From positions 29,002 to 93,001 of the forward strand of contig JASJFT010000183.1 in assembly GCA_030770425.1 (NCBI GenBank): DNA of 64,000 bases, written 5' to 3'. The notes below the pieces were generated by a model. The model did not search any database and was not told where the DNA came from. It saw only the letters and a program-made list of their open reading frames with translations. Shown here one piece after another: positions 21,925 to 33,449 of the stretch. Positions within the stretch are counted from its first letter, which is position 1. Every line of letters starts with the position of its first letter. This DNA comes from Darksidea phi (taxonomy: Eukaryota > Ascomycota > Dothideomycetes > Pleosporales > Lentitheciaceae). Made by a program: the position numbers and the translations under genes.

Positions 21925-23831
21925 AGCTGTACTCAATCGAAAGGAAAAGGTCAAGGCAGGAAGGAGAAAAACTTGAATGCGGTCTTGCCCCGACGGTATA
22001 CATCTCTCGGTACAACACTCTTATGGCTTCTCTTTCTTGGTCACGATACCCTTTGGGAGGAAATGTTCACAGTACATGGTTTCACCAATATCGTCAACTG
22101 AGCTTCATCTACTTCGGCATCTCCCTTCCCTCTTTTTGGTCGACTTAGCATCGGCCTACTGTACAATACGATACGTCATCTCTTCATCCAGGTCAAACCC
22201 TTTCCAGAATTTTGCGCATGGACACTCCAGGCTTTTCGATACTCCTCTTCATGGAGTCTTTCCCTGGACGGGAACGGCGCACGGCGTTTCGGACAAAGCA
22301 CTTATGAGCCTTTCATCAATCGGGGTCGACCAAGCCATCATCAGTCTTGGTTGGATGGGCTTTGGCTCCTTTCATCCGCGGATCTTGTTTTTCTTTGTTT
22401 CAGTCTGCGATCAACGGGCGGGTGGTTATTGTGTCGGCTTTTCTGCCGCTTTTAGGACCATTGGTCTTCTCGGGTTTATTTCCTCACGTGGGCAATCGGA
22501 TATGGGTCTTTGGCGTTCGGTCACTATGGTTCGGTGGTCTCAATATGTCGGTTTGCATAACCTAGTCTAGAGGTTGGCTAGCGTTGCGTGCGATACCGCA
22601 TGCCACTTGTATATGACACTACGGTTCCATACCTAAAATAAAATACTTCATACCACTTTTGCGGTTTTATTGCGTGTCTATGTGTGTCACTACTCACTAG
22701 TTCGATAGATAATAATTACAAAAAATAATTAGGAGTCCTGGTGTTGCATGTGCATGATGTATGTGAAAGGGCTATCATTCTTGGGGCATCACCCGATACC
22801 TACCGCTGGGCCGATGATATGTGAAGCCTACCCATAGTGGCGAAGAGCGCCTGAGTCACGGAGTTTGAGTCTTGCGCTCATAGTACCTCCTCTCTTCTCT
22901 TTTTACTCGATCTACTGTCATTTTCTAACGGAGACAATACATAGAGTCTACAACCCATCGCTACCGCTGTGGAAGTCTCCCAACCGCCTCAATGTTCGAA
23001 TCATCACGTCGTCGGTATTACTGTGTACGGCTCTACGGCTCTACGGTTGTATTACCGTGGGTATAGCACCTCTACCGTGTACAAATTCCTACTATGTTTC
23101 GTGCGGACCTTGCAACAAAGACTTCCACTCTGTAAATCCAAACAAATAGTATTACTAGTTACAGAGTTCATGGGAGAAAAACGGATTTACCAAGACAAAG
23201 GGTGTAGAGGTAATTAAAATGCGAGGTTAAGAAGTTAAGTTTGCTGTAGAATCATAGTTCAGCACGTCTCTTGAAAACATACAGGTTGTTCGCAAGTGGC
23301 GAACGTCTAATGGCCTCAAACGCTCATTGGTTCCTTGCTGAGCTAGCATAGTGGCCTGCATTGTATCCTTGCAACTTGCATATGCTTATGAGGGGTTTGG
23401 TGATTGATTGGCGTAATGTTTCTCACTTGATTGAACGATTGGAACCGCATGGTAGGATCAAATGCAAGGCCAGAGACATGCTTCCAAGGCTGAAAAATGG
23501 TGATTACCAGGCCGGATGTAATAGCTACGTTGCTCAAATCCTGTTTCGAGACGTAGTTGAGTGTTTAAGAGGGATAGGCCATGTGACTTTCGGCGGCGCT
23601 GATGTCATGTGTAGGCTGGGTATGATTTCCGTTTTGGGATGTGCGGGGGCAGGGGAAATTTCGACCACGTACTTGCGTAGATGATAACCGCCCAACCTTT
23701 CCGACGACGATAATCGGATTCCTTATCGCTATCTCGTCTCCTTCTTCCTCTCTGTACCTTGAGCCAACATTAGTAGTGTCTACAGGCCACTGGTAGTTCA
23801 GCGCCTCTCCTCTCCTCCCGCCGTGATCATC
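21925..23831. other. intergenic region with decayed repeat
   Basis: It includes the probable MPE1 3' region, AT-rich DNA from about 22600 to 22900, the repeat copy at 23019-23147 and the promoter of the zinc-cluster gene at 23832. A 197-codon open frame at 21977-22570 has no domain and lies in the expected 3' untranslated region, so I do not call it a gene. Confidence 0.5.
23019..23147 (+). repeat. dispersed decayed repeat, copy 1
   Basis: This segment resembles 27391-27520 in the same orientation. The best-conserved parts are the TACRGCTCTACRGCTCTA stretch, the GTATAGYACCTCTACYRTGT stretch and CGTGCGGACCTT. Most differences are C/T or G/A, a pattern expected from RIP. The parent element is not identified. 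Confidence 0.65.
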
Positions 23832-26107
23832 ATGGCCACGGAGCGTATTTCCCAACAGGTCGACACTCTCTCGCAACTTGCGTCTAGAGCGTCAGCAAAT
23901 GCCGCCACATTCCGCGAAGAGGCTTCGAGGCGAAAGTCGTCATCGAAGAGCCGCAATGGCATGTTCGTTTCCTATAATTTCTTTCTGCTTGTGATCTCTT
24001 GTTTCAGCACTTTGTTCACGAGCGTACTGCACGACGACTACTAACACTAAGCTAGGATGCGTTACATGCAAATCTAGGAGAGTCAAGTGCGATGAGACGA
24101 AACCGGCCTGCAACCAATGCGCCCGTCGCCACATTACCTGCGGAGGCTACAAGAAAGATATCAGATTTCGACCTGTTGAGAGACCCTTGGCTGCCCGTGC
24201 TCAGCCTCTTCGAAACCAATCAGCCCCGAGACCATACCCTACGGAAAGAGACGATCGAGTCTTTGGCGACCTAGAGTCACCCAAAGATAGCAACAGGGCT
24301 CGTTGTAGCGGTGACTTTGCCTCAAGCCTACCATCTTGGCCCTTCTCAGAGTCGAACGCATTCGACTTTTCCTTCTCAGACTTAGACATCGAGCGGCCTT
24401 GGACAGTTCTCCAGCATACCGAAACGACTGGCTTGGATGGCGATCCGCCTACCTTCACTCAAAGCATCAATCAGGAACAGGACCGTGGTGCACATACGAC
24501 CCAAGAGCGCTCCAACGGCATCTTCGATCTGGACCTCGATGCCATATTACTCTCGCCTTTCCCGTCACCATCATCCGAACTTCCTACCCTCGCACTCGGC
24601 GACAGCCCAGAAGCGGTACTGGATGATCCTGAAACACTGGCAATACTTTTTCATGAGCAAACACGTCATGTTCTTTCGATATACGATGAGCCGAGCGAAA
24701 ACCCATGGAGTAAACTCGTCTGGCCAATGGTCAAAGACTCAAACGCTCTATACCATGCTGTCGCGGCGATGACTTACTTGCGGCTGAGCAAGTCTGATTA
24801 TTCAGCAAGACGCAAAGGCCTGCTGCATGTTCGGAAAAGCAAACAAGCTCTCGAAATTGAGCTGAACAGTGGAAACATGCAGGTCGAGGCGGCTCTCGCC
24901 GCCACTATAGCGTTGGGTTTTGCCGAAACATGGGACTACGGCACATCATCCACAGGGCGGGCCCATATTAGAGGCGCTCAAATACTACTCCAACAGTCGT
25001 TAGCTAATCATGCATTTGCTTGCAGTACAAGCGACACATCCTCTCGACTCAAATTCCTCGCCAACACCTGGATATACATGGATGTCATTGCTCGTCTCAC
25101 ATCCGACTGCGGCTCACCTCTCAACACGGAAATGTTGTCTCTCTTCGGGATCCATGAACTGTACCTGTGTGATAATGAGCTAGATCCACTTATGGGATAC
25201 GCTTCGACATTGTTCCCCATCATTGGGCGTGTTGGAGATCTTGTTAGTGAGATTCGGGCGCGTGTATCAAAACGCAACTCTCCCGCCATCATATCACGAG
25301 CCATAGAACTGAGAAAATTCATTGAGACGTGGGCACCGGCCATCGACTTGGAGCAAGTCGACAATCCTACCCCAAACATGTCGGACGCCATTCAAACTGC
25401 GGAAGCGTATCGGTGGTCCACACTTCTTTTCCTGCAACAAGCGGTGCCCGAGCTCCCAAATCTTGGGTCGGTGGGAGAATTGGGGCAAAGGACGTTAATA
25501 TATCTTGCTACCATTCCGATGACGTCCCAGACCGTGATTGTACACACGTACCCATTGATGGTCGCTGGTACCGAAGCCGAGGATGAAGACCGAGGTTTTG
25601 TCCGCGAACGTTGGCGAAGCATGTCGAAGCGCATGATCACTGGCATTGTTGATCGATGTCTTGAGATCACGGAGGAAGTCTGGCGTAGAAGAGATGCCTA
25701 TCTGGCTGACGCTGAGTCATCTTCCCCTACCGACGCTTTACGCGCTCGACTTTCGTCTCCAATTCTAAGGCCCGGATCTGCCGACCATGGAAACGGGCTA
25801 TTTGACGCCGATACGAGTGCGAACCCTGGACCAGCTTCCACACATGACACCGTAAATCGAAGCTCGCCGCCGCATGCTCCCGCGAAACACAGCTCATCAA
25901 TGTCGTCTCATTTTCCAATCTCCGCTGCATTTAAGAAAGGCGCTGATCCTCTCACAAGAAGCGGGAATGTGGAGTATACTGTGAAGGGGAGGTTACATTG
26001 GCTTGGAGTGATGAAAGATTGGGGATGGGAGGGTGAGTACATGTCTTGTTTTCAACGTTGATAGGTATAGCGATCACTAACTCTGTTTCGCAGTCATGCT
26101 CGGCTGA
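23832..26107 (+). CDS. Zn2Cys6 transcription factor with Fungal_trans_2-type domain
   Basis: Three exons, 23832-23958, 24056-26032 and 26094-26107, give 705 residues. The zinc cluster is GCVTCKSRRVKCDETKPAC followed by NQCARRHITC (six cysteines, about 44-71), the DNA-binding module of GAL4-class regulators. From about residue 200 a helical region (WPMVKDSNALYHAVAAMTYL, then LLHVRKSKQALEIEL) fits the Fungal_trans_2 family. Intron 1 appears to use a GC donor: this yields RNGCVTCK, the form usual in the family. The alternative is a GT donor further downstream joined to the AAG acceptor. Intron 2 (26033-26093) is canonical and adds only VMLG before the stop. Target genes are unknown and no biosynthetic cluster is adjacent. 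Confidence 0.85.
23959..24055 (+). other. probable GC-AG intron in the Zn2Cys6 gene
   Basis: The donor reads G|GCATGT and the acceptor GCTAG, with CTAAC upstream. Splicing here fuses AAT-G with GA-TGC to give Asn-Gly-Cys, the conserved lead-in to the zinc cluster. No GT donor near the end of the first exon gives the same junction. Confidence 0.55.
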
Positions 26108-26390
26108 TATTACTCCTGATAGTAATATTAAATTGGAATCAATATCGCGCGATCGTGGTCGAGCCTATGAAGCTCTTCAAGCCGTTTTGTAGTCCGCACC
26201 TGTTTGACCACTCCTCTCACGTCATTCTCATCGGACAATATGCGCGTACATCATCAAGGCTGTCAACTTCTGGTGCGACATATCTTCATGAAGCGTCATC
26301 CATTGCACCAGCCACTCAATCGACAGAGGGCTCCGGCATAGTTGACTAGCAGCCAAAAAGATAACTTCAGCACCCCACGAACAAGAACTC

Positions 26391-26446
26391 TAAGTGGTAC
26401 CCCCCAAAGCGTATCCTCTCTCTCAATACACATTGTCAGATAGCGG
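26391..26446. repeat. putative transposon-end motif, copy 1
   Basis: TAAGTGGTACCCCCC at 26391-26405 matches TAAGTGGTACACCCC at 32095-32109 except at one base. About 30 bp further on, TTGTCAGATAGCGG occurs here, and its near-exact inverted form, CCGCTATCTGATAA, occurs at 32133-32146. A TA dinucleotide in front of a shared end is what Tc1/mariner-type insertions leave. Evidence is limited to these short matches. Confidence 0.4.
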
Positions 26447-27390
26447 CCTTCCAAAATTTTGCAACCCCACCCTCACGCCATGAGGCGATCGTAGCTCCAG
26501 AAACTATATTAATGGCTGCGGTATGAAAGGACAGAGGTGGAGGGTCGACAAAAGGGCAGAGGTTATTTTGAAGAGTTGAAGGTTGAGACAATCAAGAAAA
26601 AATTTGAGACTGGGCGGGATAGCGCATTAGCGCCATATTCGACCTGTACGCAGTCATGTGAGCGCTCCCTTCCCCCCTCCATTCCGTCTTGGGTGCCTGG
26701 CGGCGCCCTCGATTTTAGGCAGACGTCTCTAATTACCGCTTGTGCGTACTTGGCAATTTCATTCTAGCTTTAGTCTATGTCTCTACTACAAGTACAGTGT
26801 TCTCAAATTCTATCACCTGACTTTCCAACCTTTCACGCCCAACATGGACTCCTTCCTTTCTTAGCTCACGGTTTCTCTGTTGATCTTCTGGCTCCTCTTC
26901 CTCCCCCCTCAGATCTTCCTAATCGTCTCTATATCGACGGCTTGTCCTTTCTAGTGCTCGTCCTCCTTCAGCTCTAGTATCTCTATTAGCCTTGTGCGCA
27001 TGAGGTCAGCCCCAGACATGGTCCACTAATAGTGCAGCTTAGAGTGATCCGTATTGCGTATCATATCTTTCCTAAGCAATCCCTCCATGAAAGGGTCGCC
27101 AAGTCGGAATACTGAACTTACTACCGCTAACCTTTTCTCTATTTGCGTGGAAAAACACTCGATATAAAACATACTTGCGGCGTCGCTTATTGAGACTGCG
27201 CATATGATAGGATGGTTTTACTTGTCCATTTTCGCGGTGCCATTTTCTTCTCCTTTCAACCTGGTTTATCGAAATATGGTATATGACCTCTGCCTCAACT
27301 CTGCGGCTCGGCAGCACATGTCATTGCTCGTTGCCTGTCAATATTCGAAATATTACCCCGTCGGTCGTGGACATATCTCACGATTGATAG

Positions 27391-27520
27391 TACTGTATAC
27401 AACTACAGCTCTACAGCTCTATTACTATATATAAGGTGTAGGTATAGTACCTCTACTATGTACAAACTCCTCCTATGTCCCGTGCGGACCTTAGAAAAGA
27501 TACTCCCACCGCGCAAATCC
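27391..27520 (+). repeat. dispersed decayed repeat, copy 2
   Basis: Second copy of the repeat at 23019-23147, more AT-rich, with TACAGCTCTACAGCTCTA where copy 1 has the CG form. The loss of CpG and gain of TpA fits RIP acting on one copy more strongly than on the other. Confidence 0.65.
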
Positions 27521-29662
27521 CAAAAAAAAAGAATTTGGTCTATGATAGCTTCCAGTAGGTTCAATAGAAGAAGAAATGCGCAACTACTCTACGCCTTGGA
27601 TCGCCGAAACGGATCACAAGAGTTTGGGACGGCCTACAGAGGTCTCACTGAGTGGATCTCGCTCGGTTTGATCTATATGGCGATGTGCTGAAGGTTGACG
27701 TCCGCCGCGAGGGGACGGTTAGTGCTGGCGATTTTGAACGCTATATCTAGTGTTCGTAGACGCGATCGTGCTAGGAGCATGAAAGGCGCGTACCAGCTCA
27801 ACTTGACAGCGGCCATTTTGTCGCGCCTCTTCAGTTGGATGGATGGTTCAGTCGCTTGCCGCTCTGCGACGGATGGCAGTGGTGCTAGCCCGCTTTTGGA
27901 AAGAATGGCGAAGTGTACTCGGGGTTTTCGTAGATATTTACAGGGAGGGAAGTCGCAATTTTAAGGTTCTTACCCAACGCAGAGAGCGTACACTAGGAAA
28001 TATTGCGCGGGAATACACGTCTTGGAGGCCTAAGCGGGGAGATTAGGCGCTCCGGGGAGAATGGAGGGAGTGAGCAGTGGGCGGAGGTGGCGTCAGGATG
28101 GCCTGAAGCTGACTCGAGGATGCGATTTGAGATACGAGATGCCAGAAGGCGTATTTGAAGGATATTTTTACATGAGCGATGTACGAATGGGATGTCGGAA
28201 CGCGTGGCGAGAAGGGGGACATCCTCGAGAACAACAGCTCTGCTTGCCATCCTGACATGAGCACATAGAGCGGGGCTCATACACAGTGCCATCCTATACT
28301 TGAAACACATGTCTCAATCTCGTTGTAAAACCAATATTGCACGGACACATGAGCCTCTCGCGGGCCAGCTGTCCGAGCAAGCTTCAGCTGAGCCTTGGGC
28401 TCGTGGGAAAGAGCCTTGGTCGACCTGAAAAATGGGGGCCAGGGCATCGCGGATGTTTCATGAATGAACCGTTGGGGTAGTAAAAGCATGGTTTCACACC
28501 AATCATATGCGAGCCAAGAGATCTTCTCCTGAGGCGGTGTTTCTGCCTGTATATTCTTAGATGCCGAGGCTGCAACTCGTCCTCCACGTACGTATGTATG
28601 TGTGCAGATCTGTTTACCCCTGCTGGTCTTTGGCACTTGCGCACTTGCGTACGTACGATCGCGAGACAATGACTACTATTTGTGCTAGGCTGTGACAAGG
28701 GGTACGGCCTCTTCTACTTTGTTATGTGTAAGCACTGCTTTGGTCCAGGGCCGGCGACGACTTCAGGCTGATAGCAGGAAATTAAGCACACGGATGGATC
28801 CCGTAGCACGTTGGATGCCGGTTCCGTCGCTTATCGGCTTCGCCAGCCACGTGTTGTGACACCCGGCGCCTTGGGCGGAATCGGCCGCTGAGGGTGGGTG
28901 TGTGTGGGCAGCAGCCACGATGTCGAGGAACCCCCGGCTTGTTTATTTGCCAGTTGTTTGCCTTGTCTGAATGGACCAATGGGCGACTTTTCATCTAAGC
29001 GCCCGCGTCAGATAGCCTTGTTCTGGCGTGTTACACCGCATATACGCGGTGGCACCTACCACCTTCAAACGTGAAAATGGGTCAAGGGTGCGAGCTAGGC
29101 TGGCGGTGGAAATGGGGCCCCCTTTCCTGATGCGGTCTAACCAGACGATATGCGATCCGAGTGTTTCTCGGATCTTACTCTGCCGTTGATCTCGAGGGCC
29201 CGAACTCTCCTCAATGCGGACGGCTGCGGGCCGAGAAGCCCTTTCGTAGCCGCCCTCTTGCATAGACAAAGACAGTCTCCTGAGATTTGGTGAACAGGAG
29301 GGACGGCTTCTGGTGAAAGTTCGCCACCCTCGTGTTTCATATCCCTGCGTGGCCTTGATGGGCATGTTGAGAATACGTACATCACGCCCCTAATTTTGGA
29401 CTCCATGACGACTCGAGCTTCTTTCACCGGTCTGTCACGGACCAAAGTCTTCTGAATTGGGCGAAACGCATGTCCACAGAGGTGTTGCGCAGGTGACTTT
29501 CCCCCAATGTAGGGGGCAGCACTGCCATGGATTTCGAGACACATGGGGTTGATAATCAACTGGTGGATGGGGAGGCCGGTGAGACACTCACTTGATTGAG
29601 ATACTCAAGGAAAGTGCTGAGGGCGGTCACATTTTTGACCTTGAGGCCACCCGGTTGAGGAG

Positions 29663-29668
29663 TATAAG
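29663..29668 (+). promoter_or_regulatory. TATA-like element of the 74-residue gene
   Basis: TATAAG lies 98 nt before the ATG at 29761. Confidence 0.4.
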
Positions 29669-29760
29669 AGTTGGAGCACAGAAGCCGAAGTCTGGTTGTC
29701 CACCCCAACCATAGCTCGGAAATCCACAACTTAAGACTCTCCGCTAAAAGCATCTTCACC

Positions 29761-30034
29761 ATGTCTTCCAGCCAGCAACAAGCCCAGACTACCCCGACCG
29801 AGGCGCCCGATACCACAGCTACGCAGCAAAACGGAAATGGCGGTACCAACGTGGCCCAACCGACTGTACGTCCATGAAGAGATTGAAGGCTTGAATTCAT
29901 GCTGATCGATGTAGGCCCCAGAAAACGCCCAGCCGCAGACAGTATACGGGGAGACAATGCAACGCTACATCAAGCAACAACCGCACGAAGAGCCCTGGAA
30001 CCCCGTCAGCCGTGGGGGCAATTACGGCCAGTAG
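29761..30034 (+). CDS. small two-exon hypothetical protein
   Basis: Exons 29761-29865 and 29915-30034 flank a 49-nt intron (donor GTACGT, GCTGAT branch, acceptor TAG, phase 0) and encode 74 residues. The N-terminal half is Gln/Thr/Pro/Asn-rich and disordered. The C-terminal half (TVYGETMQRYIKQQPHEEPW, then RGGNYGQ) has more order and is the part most likely to be conserved. There is no signal peptide or membrane segment. The clean splice sites, the in-frame stop right after the second exon and the TATA element at 29663 support a real gene. I do not recognise a family. Confidence 0.6.
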
Positions 30035-31329
30035 AATGACGACCTATCCCGCTTGACAAATGCAGCCGCGGTCCGCTTGCCCATGATATTATCGTGGTTT
30101 AACTCCCTGACGACCTCTTGCCCGACACTGAGGAATGCGGAAACTTGGAGTTTGCGCTTGGGTCTATCCTTAAGGAGGAATGTCTAGATGGTGGGAATAT
30201 TTTGAATAAAACCGCTTGAAGAAGACTAGTCCATTGTGTTCGTGCCAATAGTGACCTGTAGTTCTTTCCATGGAGACTTGAAAGCATTTCGATTTCAGAA
30301 CGGCTACATCAGTGCCACTGTGCACCGTGCGGGCGCGTTCGACGGATCAGCCAAACATGCCGCTCGTTGTATGAACAGCGTTTCCTAATATCTCATGAAC
30401 CAGCAGTGTTATGACTGCTCCTTTAGGCATGCCCACTGGTGGTGATGTATGTGATGGATGTAACACACCTGGACAGGTAGCGCCTTTCGTGCACACGCCA
30501 CTGCAGATCACTCACTCTGTTTCGGCCACTTCAAAATCCATATTTAGACACCAGTAGAGCTCCGGCTGTTCGTGGATAAGAGTGATGTTGACGGTGGGAG
30601 TGTTGGTACACGCGATGCGTTAAGTTGCATTGGACGAGCTAAACCTAATCCAGACGCGCCTTACAAAACCTTCGGAGTGAGCGATTTCCATCTAAGCTGT
30701 TGCGTTTTTTAGTCTGATTCTCCAAGCCATGCATCGTTAAAAAAAATTGTTGCATGGTGGCTTCCATCTCTTGTCAGGGCTGCGGTCTCTCTGGGCGCAG
30801 GGCCGGTCTGGTTGAGGCGCAGCTTGCCTCGAAGCGTCATGCCTCTATACTTGGAAGCCCGGTTGTCGCCACCTCACTTTCCGACAAATCGATCGACATT
30901 CGACTGAACATTCTGAGGCCGTGGGAGCTAGAGGAGTAGGGATCAAGACTCATAGTTACGGTAATGCCGAAGGAATAGTTATGGCATTGCCGAAGGAGTA
31001 TTGCTAAGCCTAAAATGGAACTGATATTTCTTATTTCCTCTTAAAAGTTAGCGGGGTTTTAATTATTGTGTTACCTGACGTTCCTCGAGCGAGCTAGCCT
31101 CGATTTAGACAGATATGATGACAAATACGCCAAGCGACCGTGATGGTGGACTTTGCGGGGGTGGCTAAATACGTAGTATAGCGCCTTCGTTCACTGCGTC
31201 TAAGGAACTTTATCTGAGGGTAAGACAACCATGATAAACCTAAGGCACGGGGTAACAGTCAAATAGCACTCCGCCGATGCGCCGCTCGAAGCATCATGGT
31301 TTCACCGTCATCTTACCCTCGTAGCCGTC
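30035..31329. other. intergenic region without supported gene
   Basis: Mixed composition, with AT-richer DNA near 30900-31250. Short ORFs have no domains. Confidence 0.5.
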
Positions 31330-32086
31330 GCAACACTGAAGCGTTTCCGCCCCCGCGCCGCATCGGTTCTCTTCCTTACCCGTGGCATATGTGTCGAATA
31401 CGGCCCGCACCAACACCTCTCCGGAGCGGCCGCAATACATCGCATCTCATACCTCCATCCCAGTGCCTAAAATCTATTGCGCATTCGAGAAGAGGAGCGT
31501 TACATACATAGTCATGTCTCGCATGTCTGGCTCGCCTATAGGACACAGATGGAAACAGCGGCCTCCAGACTCAAAGGCGCGTCTACTAAAACAGTTGGGG
31601 GCTTATATCGCGGAGATAAGGTCGCTTGCACCCCCGAATGCAGGCGTAGTGAAAGGCGCGGAGAGTGGCAAGCTTTACGGTATGCGTCTTCTGATGGTTC
31701 TGCTGGCTTCAGGTCTTTCAGGTCATTTCGCGATTTTCATTTGTTTCTCAGAAGTGGAATTAGTTCTTCCTCCGACCAGATACCAGAGGTTAACAAACTA
31801 ATCGACAAGCACGAAAGCAGCCAGTTCTCTACATGCTTCACGCATGGTGATCTGAATAGCATGAATATTTTCCGTAAAGGGCGATAATATCGTGGGCATT
31901 GTTGATCGGGTCACAGCTGGTTGGTATCCGGATTATTGGGAATACACTACCGCCTACAATGTAAACCCCCATGACGAGTTTTGGAAAGAGAAGGTGGGCA
32001 AATTTCTTGAAGCATACTCGGAAGCGGTCGAGATGGAACGAAATCAGGCAAAAGCACTTTGGCGCCTTCTGAAAGGAACCAAGTAG
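31330..32086 (+). pseudogene. aminoglycoside-phosphotransferase (APH) family pseudogene
   Basis: Fungal APH-like proteins are kinase-fold enzymes of mostly unknown substrate. The family pattern is spread over different frames: TSIPVPKIYCAFE and SYIAEIRSL-like helices in one frame (to about 31670), then FTHGDLNSMNIF, the catalytic HGD motif, in a second (to 31887), and IVGIVDRVTAGWYPDYWEYT in a third (31892-32086). A frame change after FRKG, probably one inserted base, and another near 31680 break the gene. The metal-binding DWE/DWET position reads DRVT, so a key residue is lost too. An intact ancestor would be about 260-300 residues. A putative transposon end lies 9 bp after the stop. Confidence 0.8.
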
Positions 32087-32094
32087 ATAGATAT

Positions 32095-32146
32095 TAAGTG
32101 GTACACCCCGGCCTCTACGCCCTGAGGAGAATCCGCTATCTGATAA
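32095..32146. repeat. putative transposon-end motif, copy 2
   Basis: Partner of 26391-26446: a 15-base end motif with one mismatch, plus a 14-base inner motif in the opposite orientation. It begins 9 bp after the APH pseudogene stop. Confidence 0.4.
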
Positions 32147-32894
32147 CTTACAGAAGCTGACGCGCCTCAGGGGATCACTTCCTGCTCATCCAGTAGGTCG
32201 TCGTCGGTCTGTACCAGACTTCCAGGGCCCTGATCCATCGTATCGCCTTTGTTGCCGTTTGTGCGCGACATAGCCATTGGACAACTGTTCGATCCTCTGC
32301 CAATCGGTCACTCTCGTTCTCAAGCTCTTCCCATCGGTCTCCAATGCTGCGTCGTCCTGCGCAAGGGGCACGGCTGAAAGTGCCGCGGTCAACTGAGTCA
32401 TGTTCGTAACCTAGCAGATCATGATCCGCGCAAGCAGCATGCTAGTTTGTGCTAGAGGGATATCCAAAGCTTCGTAGTGCCACACCCGGCGCCCAGCGGT
32501 ATATGTTTGGGTTTTGTCCCCCGCGAGCATGGGGTGCGATATAAATGCGGTCTTTATTGGCTACCATTATAGCGAAAAAGTATTCAAGGTTGTTGGCGAC
32601 TAGGCCTCTAGACTTTCTCCCAAAAATAGGCTTAGTCGACGCTCGGAAGATTTTCGAAATCAATTTGTTGAGGCCGATCGTAGTCTTTATGGTAGTCCGT
32701 ACATTCGCAGATGATTAACTATACAAATTACCGATCGATGCATATCCCTTACTCAACTTTGGTTACTATCGTTCTTCGCTTTGAGGAGGCTTGGCGCACT
32801 CGCTTGTTTCCGGAAGCACGGATAGATCTATTGGCCCGACAAGACATCCAAAAAGCAGTGCCTCTCTATAGTTCTTCATCCAGTCGTCACACCC
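32147..32894. other. intergenic region without supported gene
   Basis: Only short ORFs on both strands, none with a recognisable domain. The last 150 bp presumably hold the promoter of the gene at 32895. Confidence 0.5.
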
Positions 32895-33449
32895 ATGACA
32901 CGCAATAAACTTCGTCTCGAACTCGCTCTCTACGCGCGGCCCAAGCACCCAGGGTCCTACCACTACGCCCTTTTTGTTTCGCCCAAGAGTACGAAACGCC
33001 AAATCTGTGAATCGCCGACCAAACACCACGTGAAAAACACACTTCAAAACATCAACGGCCTGGTCTCGCAACCCTGGCGCTACGAATGCCTCGATATTAA
33101 AGATGTTCAACTGGAACCACGAATTTTAGCCCGTATCATCATCGCGAAAGTGGTGGTCTCTAGAGACGCGCTTCAGGGCATATTCAACACGATTCCGGTG
33201 TATCAAGACGATGATGTAGAGGTGATGGAAGGGAGAGTGTTTAGTTGCAGGACGTGGGTGAGGGATGCACTGGAGGAGTTGGGGAAGCAAAATGCTGTTG
33301 TTGGGTTCACGGATTGGGAGGGTGTACAACATGAGGCGTTGGAGTATGTGGAAGGGAAGATTAGGATGAGGAGATGGGATGTGGAATGGGAGGGGGGAAA
33401 GGGCGTGCCAATGTTGGATTTGTTGACAAGAGAGGAGATTGTCCGGTAA
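32895..33449 (+). CDS. DUF6914-type conserved hypothetical protein
   Basis: A single exon encodes 184 residues. The opening KLRLELALYARPKHPGSYHY, with ALFVSPK following, and the central ILARIIIAKVVVSRDALQGI match my memory of a widespread ascomycete family (DUF6914), in which an N-terminal ALY..G..YHW.L pattern recurs. No signal peptide, membrane segment or catalytic motif stands out. Trp and His residues in the core suggest a small folded enzyme-like or binding domain, but function is unknown. The ATG is preceded by a C-rich stretch (caccc). The family name is from memory and would need a profile search. Confidence 0.7.
   Translation: MTRNKLRLELALYARPKHPGSYHYALFVSPKSTKRQICESPTKHHVKNTLQNINGLVSQPWRYECLDIKDVQLEPRILARIIIAKVVVSRDALQGIFNTIPVYQDDDVEVMEGRVFSCRTWVRDALEELGKQNAVVGFTDWEGVQHEALEYVEGKIRMRRWDVEWEGGKGVPMLDLLTREEIVR

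Larger units (their letters stand above)
26108..29760. other. long gene-poor, repeat-bearing region
   Basis: I see no gene supported by domains or splice structure in 3.6 kb. It contains a putative transposon-end motif at 26391-26446, the repeat copy at 27391-27520, and mixed AT-rich and GC-rich blocks with overlapping short ORFs. It most resembles decayed transposon DNA. Confidence 0.5.

Noticed and set aside
21977..22570. 197-codon plus-strand ORF after MPE1
   Set aside because: No domain, no promoter signal; starts only 53 bp after the MPE1 stop codon, where the 3' untranslated region is expected.
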